The notes: generated by a model from the letters alone, not told the origin. Shown: positions 44,370 through 53,980, counted from the stretch's first letter. The stretch is 64,000 bases of DNA from Desertivirga brevis (GCF_017355835.1 NZ_JAFEWF010000006.1:1-64000), one strand, 5' to 3'. Program-made: numbers and translations.

Positions 44370-47183
44370 TTAAAAACTATAAGTCGCCATGAATTCGAAT
44401 ATAGGATTTTGATTAGGTTTCTCATTCAAAAAAATAATTCTTTCGCCAATATCGAAATTGGGAAGATAAAATCTTAGTAAGTTCATATCAGCTCTTAATT
44501 CCATTCCAAAAGATTTCGGGACGAATTCGTTTCCTCGTTTCACATCCTGGAAGTCTGAGAAAAATCCACCTTTAATTCTTTTTATATAGGCTAGGGGACC
44601 GAGCTCCCAGTCGGGGTAGAAGATTGGAAATCGATAGTTGAGAAGAAGGGTGTTGTCGGGCCGGCTTGATGTTCTTGAAAAACCGAATCCTCTAATTCTT
44701 TGAATGTCGATCGTGTTGTTGTAATCGCCATTTGATTTCTGCCAGTTGAAGGCTGCCTGAAAAGAATGATTTCTGAACAACCCTGGGAAAAAGAATGAGC
44801 TTTTGAAGGTAAAAAGATCTCCTTTGAAAAAGTTCTCGAATGGAAAATGCCGGTAATCCAAAGTAATACTCTGGGCCCATTTTGGAGCGAGATCTCTTGA
44901 GCTTCTTATACTGGTTCTTCTTGCATAAAACTGATAGTGCATCGGGAATTTTATCTCTGTTGGCAATGCTTGGAAGGGACGATCAATATGATACTTCCGG
45001 GAGTAGCTGGTCCCGGTTCTAAACCCTGCACTGTACCCATAATTAAATCTATTGAAGTTGAAGGGGATTGTTACCTCTCCTTTGATTTCATGTTCCCGCC
45101 AGGTAACAGGTGTAGTTTCTCCCTTTCGATAAATAAAGCCAGCAGAGTTAGTGTAGTCAATGGAAAGAACAGGATAATACTTTTTAAATTCGATTCCCGC
45201 ACCGTATTCACTCTTCTTTAAATTGGAGTTATATTGGTAATCCCCATAAACACCAACTGTATTTAATTTATTATCAGACCGCAGTTCCAGTCCTGTGATT
45301 CCGTCACCCGCAAGCGGATAAATGCTATGGAAATAGAACAAGTTTTTAAGCTGAAGATCGGAGTAGTGTTTCGAGCTGAATCTTTTGTCAGGGATGCTGT
45401 CGAATACATCATCTTCTCCTTCCTGGTAATATATAGGCCTGGAATAATCAACAAAGGTATTTTCTACTTTCTTAATGTTCTCTCCCATTTTCGGGTTCCA
45501 GTCGAGTGCAGAAATATCGTGTCCTTTGTAAATAAAATTGTTAAATAAAAGCCGCTGCCTCTGGGTATCAAAAGATGGATTAAAGGCTCCAAGTCTGGAC
45601 GAGGTTATTTGGTAGATTTCGCCATTCGTATCTAAGCGGTACAAATTATCTAATCCGTTGAAATGTGCCTTAAAAACGATCTGCTCATTTACGTAAATTG
45701 GTTTTAGTATCTCTTGCAATTGTAGGGGGATCAATTGCCGGAAGACTCCTGTTTTTCTATCTAGCTCAAAGAGGGTCTTTCCAGCAGTTGCGATACCTAC
45801 CATCACAAGTTTGTCTCCTGACGAATTGAAGGACGGCATCTGTAACATGTAGTTTTGAGGACTAGAATATCGTTTTATTTCTTTACCCGATTGGACGTCC
45901 AACTCTACAATAGAGATACGATTGGAATACGATATATCTACTGCTGCGATAACATCTGTCTGGGGAGAAATGGCAGGAGCAAACATTCTTGAGCGATGTG
46001 TTAGTTGTTTCGCTTTTCTCGTTTTTATGTCGTAAATATTAATGACGTTGAAGGACTGCTGTTGGTATCTGGATGACGTTCTGGTCTCGTCCCACACGAC
46101 CTTTCCTGAGCTGTAGTTAAACCAGATATTTTCCTGATATCCTATTCTAAAAACCTTTTCTGATTTTCCAGTTTTATCCATTATATAAAAAGACGGAGTC
46201 TCGGCTTTGCTTTCCTTTAGAAACAAAATTTTCCCGTTTTCAAGAGCAGTGGGAAAATGAAAATGAGATGGAACTTCATCTGTTCTTTTATTTAATGAGG
46301 AATATGTATTCGAGTTGTTTTTATTAACCTGATCCTGCCATAGATCTCTGAGCTCAGACATAGTTGAGTCGTGCAGTTTTTTTGTTGTGAGACCTGTGTA
46401 TTTTTTAATCGAGTTACTAAGGTTATAGGGGCGAATAGGGAAGGAGGCCATACGGGAAAACAGGCTATCCATAATTCCACCTCCCTTGTTCCGTCTTAGT
46501 TTTGAATTCATAAAATGTCCTAGCTGATAGTAGCCGGGTGTGAAATCTTTGTACGAACCAAAATAGTTTTTTGAATAGCTAAAGTTTCTTTTGTTTAACA
46601 GATTAGATCGAAGGTATATGGGCCATTCAGGCTGTTTTCCCCGGCCGGCTTTTGTTAAGGATGTTTCGATATTTACAGCGTCTCCCTCGTAAAACCAAGG
46701 TGGTAAGTTTATTCCAAAAACAGCTAATGCAAGTGTCTCGAAAACTGGTGAATTGTACCTTCCCGTGAGTTTGTCAAATTGTACTATGTGCCGAAGTTCA
46801 TGTACTGCCAAACTGTTCAACCAATTTTGGAAATCGAACCCTTGTGAGGGCATTGTATAGAACTCGGATCGTCTTGGAGCTAGTTGTACAAAACCATTCG
46901 AAGTTGTGCCTTGGTTCTGTAGAATAATGCTTATTTTCTTTGGTTTTTTGTTTAAGGATTTGCTCACTCTGGAGATTATACCTTCGAATGTGTTAGCCAT
47001 TCTTTGTGCTTCAATCTCAATGTCCAATGGGTAAATGATCTGAAAGTTTTCTGTGTTAATTTGTCGCCATTTTAGCGAAGGAGGGTTCTGATCCGCGGAA
47101 AAGACTTGAGAAAAAGTAGTTGAAGAAGGGTTTATTGAAATGAATGCTGTAAGTAGGCTGATTAATAATCTCTTATTTACCAT
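44370..47183 (-). CDS. Large outer-membrane protein: gluzincin peptidase-like, beta-propeller and beta-barrel regions
   Basis: 937 residues in three parts. After a signal peptide (cleavage near TFSQ) comes a peptidase-MA-like domain with HELRH (about residue 128) and, downstream, PPWFYEGDAVNIET, where the Glu is in the usual third zinc-ligand position. The centre (about 290-590) holds TolB/WD40-like repeats (for instance MFAPAISPQTDVIAAVD). The last 300 residues alternate as beta-strands and end with an aromatic residue (MATYSF), as outer-membrane barrels do. It is predicted to be a cell-surface or periplasmic metallopeptidase anchored by its own barrel; substrate unknown. Cotranscribed with the LapA-like gene. 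Confidence 0.72.
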   Translation of the reverse strand: MVNKRLLISLLTAFISINPSSTTFSQVFSADQNPPSLKWRQINTENFQIIYPLDIEIEAQRMANTFEGIISRVSKSLNKKPKKISIILQNQGTTSNGFVQLAPRRSEFYTMPSQGFDFQNWLNSLAVHELRHIVQFDKLTGRYNSPVFETLALAVFGINLPPWFYEGDAVNIETSLTKAGRGKQPEWPIYLRSNLLNKRNFSYSKNYFGSYKDFTPGYYQLGHFMNSKLRRNKGGGIMDSLFSRMASFPIRPYNLSNSIKKYTGLTTKKLHDSTMSELRDLWQDQVNKNNSNTYSSLNKRTDEVPSHFHFPTALENGKILFLKESKAETPSFYIMDKTGKSEKVFRIGYQENIWFNYSSGKVVWDETRTSSRYQQQSFNVINIYDIKTRKAKQLTHRSRMFAPAISPQTDVIAAVDISYSNRISIVELDVQSGKEIKRYSSPQNYMLQMPSFNSSGDKLVMVGIATAGKTLFELDRKTGVFRQLIPLQLQEILKPIYVNEQIVFKAHFNGLDNLYRLDTNGEIYQITSSRLGAFNPSFDTQRQRLLFNNFIYKGHDISALDWNPKMGENIKKVENTFVDYSRPIYYQEGEDDVFDSIPDKRFSSKHYSDLQLKNLFYFHSIYPLAGDGITGLELRSDNKLNTVGVYGDYQYNSNLKKSEYGAGIEFKKYYPVLSIDYTNSAGFIYRKGETTPVTWREHEIKGEVTIPFNFNRFNYGYSAGFRTGTSYSRKYHIDRPFQALPTEIKFPMHYQFYARRTSIRSSRDLAPKWAQSITLDYRHFPFENFFKGDLFTFKSSFFFPGLFRNHSFQAAFNWQKSNGDYNNTIDIQRIRGFGFSRTSSRPDNTLLLNYRFPIFYPDWELGPLAYIKRIKGGFFSDFQDVKRGNEFVPKSFGMELRADMNLLRFYLPNFDIGERIIFLNEKPNQNPIFEFMATYSF

Positions 47184-47623
47184 TTATATAGGCGAATTAA
47201 TGTTTTGCTAAATATATTAGTAATTCTTATTTCTCTTTGAAGTCTTTATCTAACTATTTACTTTTAATTATTATAGCTAATCTTATGATTTGTACCGAGT
47301 TAAAGTATTGTTTTAGGTGGCTTAAAGTAGAGTGTTGAGGATTTTTATCTCATAAACAGCTTCTTCTTTAGCGTATTCTAATATAAATACTAATTCTGTT
47401 ACTTAATGTTTTTTCTGCTTCTTTTATTTGTTGAAATGTCTTTTGTTCTTAATTCTAAAGAATGTTTTGGTTGATATTATTAGCGACTAAATTTATCCAA
47501 GGAAAGCATATGTTGTTTGGGAAACGAAGTTGAATTAGTGGTAGTTTTTGTTAAAGTCATAGGCCCTAATTTAGGCTTTTAATAGTATATTTTTATTTGA
47601 TTGTATGACTCTATTTTTGATGG

Positions 47624-47651
47624 AAACCTGACTTTTAGTCTGGCTTTTTTT
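47624..47651 (+). terminator. Terminator-like hairpin without an upstream gene
   Basis: CCTGACT (47627-47633), TTT loop, AGTCTGG (47637-47643; one mismatch), then C and seven T. Plus-strand orientation, yet no plus-strand gene precedes it for several kilobases, so an unannotated transcript may end here. Confidence 0.5.
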
Positions 47652-48232
47652 ATGTAAATGAAGGTTGTATTATGGTATTTTTATTCCTTTATATTACAAC
47701 TTGTGCTTTCTTTTTTGAGCTGTAATTTAAGTAACGATTCGCGATTTTTGGTGCGTTAGATGGTCTTTACATCTCGAGATTTTGATATAGTTTTCCGTCT
47801 TATCATAGTGGTGTATCTCGTGTTATTTATTTGGAGAGTGATGATGCTTTTGGTTGCTTTTTCTTATCGTTTACTTATCTAATATTAGTTGGTATGTTCC
47901 TGAGATTTTCGGTCATTTAAGCGAACATTTATTCTGAGAGTAGTTGATTTTAGGCGATTTTATTTGTCTTGTATTTACTCTGATTCACTTCTAATAGTAC
48001 TGTTTTTTTGTTTGTACCTCCGGCCTATACCAAGGATTTTTTGACTAACAGATCTAGGTCGTCTATTGCTGTATTTTGCTTCGCACTGCGCATTAGTTAG
48101 TTTGATATTTCCTACGGTCTAACGCCGTCATTAGTGTATGGCAAGTTATGGCTTTTGCAACTCCTTGAGCTTTCATGTCCCTTTTTATTTTTCGATATCT
48201 TAGTTGTTCAAAGCTAGATTAAATGGTAATGG

Positions 48233-48265
48233 AAAGGCCTATTTGAGATGATCAAATAGGCCTTT
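48233..48265. terminator. Perfect 14-bp hairpin after the EamA gene
   Basis: AAAGGCCTATTTGA / TCAAATAGGCCTTT (48233-48246 and 48252-48265), GATGA loop. Likely ends the leftward transcript of the EamA transporter, though the T-run is weak. Confidence 0.65.
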
Positions 48266-48370
48266 AGGACATGTAATATGTAGTGTAACTCTTTTCTTCC
48301 TTTCGTCTTTGGGAATTGCTTTTGTTAATCGAATAATAATGTTTTACGTTTCAGGATGGTTGAATGAACC

Positions 48371-49261
48371 TTATTTTCTCAATTGCTTTCTTAGGTATGG
48401 ATACAGAAAGATGGAGCCTATTATTAGGACAGTACCTGCATAGAAACCAGTGCTCATTTGTTCCTTTTTACCGAAAATTAAAAACGCTATGATTATGCCA
48501 TAGATAGGTTCGAGGTTTGTTATCAGTGCTACCCTGAAAGCTGACAGTTCTTTCATTACTGATACCCCTGCCACATAGGCAACTGCAGTACATAATATAC
48601 CAAGAACGAGGAGGAAGAATAGGTCTTTTTCGTTTAAAAGCATTGAGCTATTGAAGCCTCCCGTAAATAGAAAATATAATGTAAGCCAGCACCATGCGCC
48701 AAAAAGTTCATAGAAACTTATAATAGCTGGTTGAATGGTTTTAACCTGCTTTGAGTTGATTATAGAAAATACGCTTGCAGAAAGGGCACTCGCCAATCCC
48801 GTTAGGATTCCTAACGTATATTGGTGTTCAAATTTGAATATCAGGTATATTCCCCCAATAATAAAACAGCCTATAAGTACCTCCAGTTTTGCTATTCTGG
48901 ATCTGTTAATTAATGGTTCCAAAATGGATGTGAATAGTGTTATAGAAGAGAGGCTGACAAGCGTTACTGATACCGTTGATATCTTTATTGAATAGAAGAA
49001 TAGGATCCAATGCCCACCCAGAATTAATCCGGTAAGAAACAGCTTTACGAAGCTACTTTGATCCACTTTTAATGATGTCCTTTTTATCCTAAACCAGATA
49101 TAGATACTCAGGAAGGCAATGAGTACGCGGTACCACACCAGATAGGTTGCCGGTATTGAAATAAGAGCCCCCAGGATGCCCGTGAAACCCCATATAAAAA
49201 CAGTAAAATGCAGCGTCAACAAACTCTTGTTGCGCTGCATTGCAGATCGTAAATATGTCAT
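48371..49261 (-). CDS. EamA/DMT family transporter
   Basis: 296 residues with about ten hydrophobic helices and two EamA repeats (first half starting FTVFIWGFTGILGAL; second half with LGILCTAVAYVAGVSVM and ITNLEPIYGIIIAFLIFG). Inner-membrane drug/metabolite exporter superfamily; substrate unknown. It follows the LptF/G gene by 2 bp, so it belongs to the leftward tgt-lptF/G-eamA operon. Confidence 0.9.
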   Translation of the reverse strand: MTYLRSAMQRNKSLLTLHFTVFIWGFTGILGALISIPATYLVWYRVLIAFLSIYIWFRIKRTSLKVDQSSFVKLFLTGLILGGHWILFFYSIKISTVSVTLVSLSSITLFTSILEPLINRSRIAKLEVLIGCFIIGGIYLIFKFEHQYTLGILTGLASALSASVFSIINSKQVKTIQPAIISFYELFGAWCWLTLYFLFTGGFNSSMLLNEKDLFFLLVLGILCTAVAYVAGVSVMKELSAFRVALITNLEPIYGIIIAFLIFGKKEQMSTGFYAGTVLIIGSIFLYPYLRKQLRK

Positions 49262-49263
49262 TA

Positions 49264-50355
49264 TTATTTAGGCGCTTTAGCCAGAAGATAAAAGCCGAGG
49301 ATGCCGAAAATAGTATTTGGAATGAATACGGCGATAATAGGAGGAAGTCCCCCTTTCAGGGAAAACATTGTTGAGAATTGTATAAAAAGGATATAAGCAA
49401 AGCTTAAAAAGATGCCGATACCTAGAGGTAATCCTATCCCTCCTCTAACCTTCCTTGACGATAAAGAGACACCCATCAGTGTAAGCACGAAGGAGGACAG
49501 CGGATATACGTAGCGCTTGTATTTCTCAAGCTGTAGAATCTCCATAATTCCCGTACCGCGGATTTTTTCCTGCTCAATCCTTGTGTTTAGCTGCTTCATA
49601 TCCATAGCTTCATAGATATTGTCAAATAGTTCAAAGTCGACCGGCTTAACGTCAATATCTACCTGTTTTTTCTCGCCATATGTCATAGACTCCTTTAGGT
49701 CATTGATCTTACGCACAGAGTATGTTTCCAGGTGCCATTTTCTCTTTAAAGAGTCCCACACTATGCGCTCAGCCATTGTTTTCTCTACAAGAGAATCTCC
49801 TTTAAATTTTTCGAGAGAAAACTTGTAGCCTATTTTCTGATTGTTATCGAAGTTTTCAATGTAGATATAGGTATTCTTGTCAAGTTGCATGTGCGTATAC
49901 ATCTTGTTGTTTTCGCTCTTAGGATTGATGTACTTGTTCTCGAAGTCAATCTTTAGCTGGTTTGTTTCAGGGATGATAAAGAGATTAAAAACCAGTGTAA
50001 TGAAGAATATGATAAAGGAAGATACGAAGTATGGCCAGAGGAAGCGGTTAAAGCTTACACCACCGCAAAGAATGGGAACTATCTCTGTTTGATCAGCCAT
50101 TTTCGCGGTAAAAAAGATTACGGCGATAAAGTTAATAAGCGGAGAAAGGAAATTCAGGTAGAAGGGAATGAAGCCCGCATAGTACTGGAAGATGATCTTC
50201 GACAACGGAGCTTCGTGTTTCAAAAAATCATCAAGCTTTTCCGATACATCAAAAATCACTATCACCACAGAGAAAATAACCATGGTGAAAAAGAATGTAC
50301 CTAAATACTTCCTGATAATATACCAGTCAATAAGCTTTATATATCTGTTCAGCAT
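49264..50355 (-). CDS. LptF/LptG family permease (YjgP/YjgQ)
   Basis: 363 residues from the Met at 50355 (MLNRYIKLIDWYIIRKYLGT). Transmembrane subunit of the LptB2FG exporter that extracts lipopolysaccharide from the inner membrane. Three N-terminal helices, a periplasmic beta-jellyroll (about 130-270), and three C-terminal helices match the family. Whether it is the F or the G subunit cannot be told here. Its start overlaps the end of tgt (50360) closely, implying one operon. Confidence 0.9.
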   Translation of the reverse strand: MLNRYIKLIDWYIIRKYLGTFFFTMVIFSVVIVIFDVSEKLDDFLKHEAPLSKIIFQYYAGFIPFYLNFLSPLINFIAVIFFTAKMADQTEIVPILCGGVSFNRFLWPYFVSSFIIFFITLVFNLFIIPETNQLKIDFENKYINPKSENNKMYTHMQLDKNTYIYIENFDNNQKIGYKFSLEKFKGDSLVEKTMAERIVWDSLKRKWHLETYSVRKINDLKESMTYGEKKQVDIDVKPVDFELFDNIYEAMDMKQLNTRIEQEKIRGTGIMEILQLEKYKRYVYPLSSFVLTLMGVSLSSRKVRGGIGLPLGIGIFLSFAYILFIQFSTMFSLKGGLPPIIAVFIPNTIFGILGFYLLAKAPK

Positions 50356-50359
50356 AACG

Positions 50360-51490
50360 TTATAGTCGCTGGGCAAGCTGCTTTACCATTTTGTTCTTCC
50401 ATTCGTAGAACTCTCCAGTTATTATCTTTTCTCTCGCTTCTCCTACCAGCCAAAGATAAAAATGTAAGTTATGAAGCGTGGCAATCTGAGCCCCCAATAT
50501 TTCTTTTGCTATCATCAAATGCCTCAAATAGGCTTTGGAATAGGTTAAATCGGAAAACAAGTCGCTATCTGCATCAATAGGAGAGAAGTCATTCTTCCAT
50601 TTTTCATTCCGGATATTGATTATGCCCTGCTTTGTGAATAGCATACCATTCCTTGCATTACGGGTAGGCATAACGCAATCGAACATATCGATACCAAGGG
50701 CAATGTTCTCAAGGATATTAACAGGTGTACCTACTCCCATTAGGTAACGTGGCTTTTCGTGAGGAAGTATGTTACAAACAATTTCAGTCATTGCGTACAT
50801 TTCCTCTGCGGGCTCCCCAACTGATAGTCCACCGATCGCATTTCCTTCGCGGTTGAAGGAGGCTATCACTTCCGCCGACTTCTCCCGCAGATCTTTGTAT
50901 ACCGATCCCTGAACAATTGGGAAAAGAGTTTGGGAGTAACCATACTTAGGCTCGGTAGCGTCGAACCTGTCGCAGCAACGCTGCAGCCAGCGGTGCGTCA
51001 TATCTAATGACTTACTCGCATAGCGGTAATCGCATGGATAGGGAGTACATTCATCAAAGGCCATAATAATATCGGCCCCTATGATGCGCTGAATGTCCAT
51101 AACGTTCTCAGGAGTGAATAGGTGCTTAGATCCGTCAACGTGCGATCTGAAAGTAACACCTTCTTCTTTAATTTTTCTAACTTCAGTTAAGGAATATACC
51201 TGATAGCCTCCGCTGTCTGTCAGGATCGGTTTGTCCCATCCGTTAAATTTATGAAGGCCTCCGGCTTGCTCTAGAGTGTTTAACCCGGGGCGAAGGTATA
51301 AATGATAAGTATTCCCTAAGATGATCTGTGCCTTTATATCTTCCTTAAGTTCCCTTTGATGCACTGCTTTTACAGAGCCAGCCGTACCAACAGGCATGAA
51401 AATAGGGGTTTTTATAGTACCGTGATCAGTAGTGATCTCTCCGGCTCTGGCTTTTGATAAATTATCGGTTGCCTGTAATTTAAATTTCAT
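50360..51490 (-). CDS. tgt: tRNA-guanine(34) transglycosylase
   Basis: 376 residues; exchanges G34 for preQ1 in queuosine synthesis. The active site is intact: DSGGYQVYSL (catalytic Asp), MAFDECTPYP, QGSVYKDLR, GGLSVGEP and DCVMPTRNARNG. The usual CxCxxC zinc motif before the final helix is replaced by DADSDLFSDLTYSKAYLRHL with no cysteine, while the His in TLHNLHFYLWL remains. This may be a lineage trait of Bacteroidota rather than a defect. First gene of the operon with lptF/G and eamA. Confidence 0.94.
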   Translation of the reverse strand: MKFKLQATDNLSKARAGEITTDHGTIKTPIFMPVGTAGSVKAVHQRELKEDIKAQIILGNTYHLYLRPGLNTLEQAGGLHKFNGWDKPILTDSGGYQVYSLTEVRKIKEEGVTFRSHVDGSKHLFTPENVMDIQRIIGADIIMAFDECTPYPCDYRYASKSLDMTHRWLQRCCDRFDATEPKYGYSQTLFPIVQGSVYKDLREKSAEVIASFNREGNAIGGLSVGEPAEEMYAMTEIVCNILPHEKPRYLMGVGTPVNILENIALGIDMFDCVMPTRNARNGMLFTKQGIINIRNEKWKNDFSPIDADSDLFSDLTYSKAYLRHLMIAKEILGAQIATLHNLHFYLWLVGEAREKIITGEFYEWKNKMVKQLAQRL

Positions 51491-51603
51491 TTTAAGCTTG
51501 CAAAAATAGCAAAATAGCCTGGTCTTTAACTTCTAAAATATTTTGTATATGTAAAATGTTGTGTAAAAAACAGACCTTTGCACTTTCTTTAAATAGTTAA
51601 GCA

Positions 51604-52719
51604 TTGGCTGATTATCTCTACTTTATAATTTTCGTTCTATTTCAAATTGCTTTCCTTGTTCAGCTTTATTTTTTGCTGGTTATACAGAAGCGCCTTGGCA
51701 ATTACAAACGAACAGAGAAGCCTGATAGTACGCTTCCTGTTTCTGTAATTATTTGTGCCCGCAATGAGGAAAAGAATCTCAGAAACTATTTGCCTTTTGT
51801 ATTGGAACAAGACTATCCCGATTTTGAGGTGGTTGTTGTAAACGACTGTTCGGTCGACGAGTCAGACCTGGTGTTGAGGGATTTCTCCCAGCAGTACAAG
51901 AATCTTAAAGTTGTGACAATTAATGAGCACACCCGATTTAAGCACGGTAAGAAATTCGCTGTTACTTTAGGTATAAAAGCTGCTTCCAATGAACATCTCA
52001 TTTTTACCGATGCGGATTGCAAGCCTGCGTCTCCCAACTGGATAAGGAGGATGCAGGAGAATTTTGGTGGGGCAACGGAGATCGTTCTTGGCTTCTCACC
52101 TTATATGGTCAAGAAAGGCTTTTTAAATAAATTAATACGGTTTGAAACCTTTTTTACAGCACTTAATTACCTCTCTTTTTCTCTTGCCGGCAAGCCTTAT
52201 ATGGGAGTAGGCAGAAACCTCGCTTATACTAAGTCTTTATTCTTTAGAGGAAAAGGGTTCGCTTCTCACATGCATATTCCTTCCGGCGACGACGACTTGT
52301 TCGTCAATCAGAACGCCACTTCTCTGAACACTGTTATAGAAATAGATCTTGAAAGTCAAGTCTGGTCCGAGCCAAAAACCTCTTTTTCTTCCTATTTTAC
52401 CCAGAAGATAAGACATATGGGAGCGGGTAAGGCTTACAAAGCAAGTCATAAGCGTATGCTTTCTTTTCAGGCAGGATCAGCATTAGCATTTTATTTGCTT
52501 CTGGGGATACTTGTACTGATAAATGCACAATGGTACGTAATACTTTCCTTCTTTTTAATTCGCTTTTTGGTGCAGATAATTATTTATACTCCTGTTTTTA
52601 AGCGTCTTAATTGTAAAGATTTGATTTGGTGGTTTCCGGCATTGGATTTGATTTATAATTTTTATATACTCGTCCTAAGCATAATTTCTTTATTTAAGAA
52701 GAAGATCAAATGGAAGTAA
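51604..52719 (+). CDS. Glycosyltransferase family 2, membrane-bound
   Basis: 371 residues starting at TTG 51604 (reads MADYLYFIIFVLFQ); no upstream ATG exists in frame. An N-terminal membrane helix is followed by a GT-A domain: VSVIICARNEEKNL, VVVNDCSVD, and the DxD motif in HLIFTDADCKP. Two or three C-terminal helices follow (about 285-360). Likely adds a sugar to a lipid or envelope polymer. It overlaps the sigma factor gene by 10 bp. Confidence 0.88.
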   Translation: MADYLYFIIFVLFQIAFLVQLYFLLVIQKRLGNYKRTEKPDSTLPVSVIICARNEEKNLRNYLPFVLEQDYPDFEVVVVNDCSVDESDLVLRDFSQQYKNLKVVTINEHTRFKHGKKFAVTLGIKAASNEHLIFTDADCKPASPNWIRRMQENFGGATEIVLGFSPYMVKKGFLNKLIRFETFFTALNYLSFSLAGKPYMGVGRNLAYTKSLFFRGKGFASHMHIPSGDDDLFVNQNATSLNTVIEIDLESQVWSEPKTSFSSYFTQKIRHMGAGKAYKASHKRMLSFQAGSALAFYLLLGILVLINAQWYVILSFFLIRFLVQIIIYTPVFKRLNCKDLIWWFPALDLIYNFYILVLSIISLFKKKIKWK

Positions 52720-53324
52720 ACCCGAACTTTTCGGCTAACGCGTTAAACGATTTCAATCTCGTAGGAAGGGCTAAAGAAGGCGATCAAAAAGCGTATGCCG
52801 AGCTAATGCAACGGTACAAAGATTCAATTTATTTCATGGCGTTGAAGATGGTGAACAACAAGGACGACGCGATGGATCTAACAGTTGAAACATTTGGGAA
52901 AGCCTTTGAGAATATTGAGAAATACAAGCCCGATTTCGCATTCAGTACCTGGCTATTCCGGATCGCCACCAACAACTGTATAGATTTCATAAGGAAGAAG
53001 AGGATTAATCTGGTGTCGATCAACTCCATGGTTGATGATGAAGGAGATGACAGGCCCCTACAGATAAAATCAGACACACTCAACCCGGAAGAGACCTCGA
53101 TAAAAAAACAACAGCAAGAACAGCTAAAGATAATCGTAGATAAACTACCTTTGCGCTATAAGACTCTGATCATGTTGCGTTACTTCGATGAGCAGTCGTA
53201 CGAGGAAATTGCACAGCAACTAGATCTACCTTTGGGAACAGTAAAAGCACAGTTATTCAGGGCAAGAGATCTTTTGTCAAACATTATTAACCGCAGGAAG
53301 AAAGCCCCAGGAAGTGACTTCTGA
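52710..53324 (+). CDS. ECF-type RNA polymerase sigma factor
   Basis: 204 residues. Region 2: AYAELMQRYKDSIYFMALKM then DLTVETFGKAFENIEKYK and FSTWLFRIATNNCIDFIR. Region 4: LPLRYKTLIMLRYFDEQSYEEIAQ followed by GTVKAQLFRARDLL. No anti-sigma gene is adjacent. Instead the gene sits between a glycosyltransferase (10-bp overlap) and rsmG (11-bp overlap), an unusual tightly coupled three-gene operon. Confidence 0.92.
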   Translation: MEVNPNFSANALNDFNLVGRAKEGDQKAYAELMQRYKDSIYFMALKMVNNKDDAMDLTVETFGKAFENIEKYKPDFAFSTWLFRIATNNCIDFIRKKRINLVSINSMVDDEGDDRPLQIKSDTLNPEETSIKKQQQEQLKIIVDKLPLRYKTLIMLRYFDEQSYEEIAQQLDLPLGTVKAQLFRARDLLSNIINRRKKAPGSDF

Positions 53325-53946
53325 TATTATTTTTAATTATTTCCCAAATTTAACTGACACACAGAAAGATCAGTTTAATAAGCTCGAAGAGCTATATACT
53401 TTCTGGAACTCCCAGATAAACGTTATTTCCCGTAAGGATATAGAAAGTCTGTACGTTCGGCATATCCTGCATTCCCTTGGAATAGCCAAAGTTATCGAAT
53501 TCAAGCCAGGAGAAAAGGTTATGGATGTTGGTACAGGAGGCGGCTTCCCGGGTATTCCATTAGCCATTTTATTTCCGGAAACGTCTTTTCACCTTGTTGA
53601 TTCTATTGGTAAAAAAATAAAGGTGGTTACTGAAGTTGCCAAAGCTTTGGGACTCGAAAATCTTAAAGCTTCTCATGCGCGAGCCGAACAGATCGATGAA
53701 AAGTATAATTTCATTGTTTCAAGAGCTGTTACGCAATTAAAGGACTTTTATCCCTGGATAAGAGGTAAGTTCGACAAAAAACCACTGAACAAATTGCCCA
53801 ATGGTGTACTCTACCTTAAAGGAGGTGATCTGGAACAGGAGCTGAAAGAGTCTAAATTGAAAGATATCGAGCTGTACCCCTTGTCGAAGTACTTTAAAGA
53901 AGACTTTTTCGAAACGAAGTACGTCGTTTATCTGCCTGCTCAGTAA
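53314..53946 (+). CDS. rsmG: 16S rRNA (guanine527-N7)-methyltransferase
   Basis: 210 residues from GTG 53314, inside the last codons of the sigma factor gene. SAM loop VMDVGTGGGFPGIPLAILFPE-type, preceded by RHILHSLGIAKV and followed by VVTEVAKALGLENLKASHARAE and FIVSRAVTQLKDF, all typical of GidB/RsmG. Loss of this enzyme gives low-level streptomycin resistance in other bacteria. The mnmG/parAB partners common in other phyla are not nearby. Confidence 0.94.
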   Translation: MTSDIIFNYFPNLTDTQKDQFNKLEELYTFWNSQINVISRKDIESLYVRHILHSLGIAKVIEFKPGEKVMDVGTGGGFPGIPLAILFPETSFHLVDSIGKKIKVVTEVAKALGLENLKASHARAEQIDEKYNFIVSRAVTQLKDFYPWIRGKFDKKPLNKLPNGVLYLKGGDLEQELKESKLKDIELYPLSKYFKEDFFETKYVVYLPAQ

Positions 53947-53980
53947 CGTACTTAAAATGCCTGTTTTATCCTACTGTCAA

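Larger units (their letters stand above)
47184..48370. other. Long intergenic region without genes
   Basis: About 1.2 kb with no convincing coding frame on either strand, T-rich on the plus strand. Two structures stand out: a terminator-like hairpin with T-run at 47624-47651 and a long perfect hairpin at 48233-48265. No tRNA, known riboswitch or IS remnant was recognised. It may be a decayed gene, an unrecognised RNA gene, or a long 5' region of the leftward outer-membrane protein gene. Confidence 0.6.
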
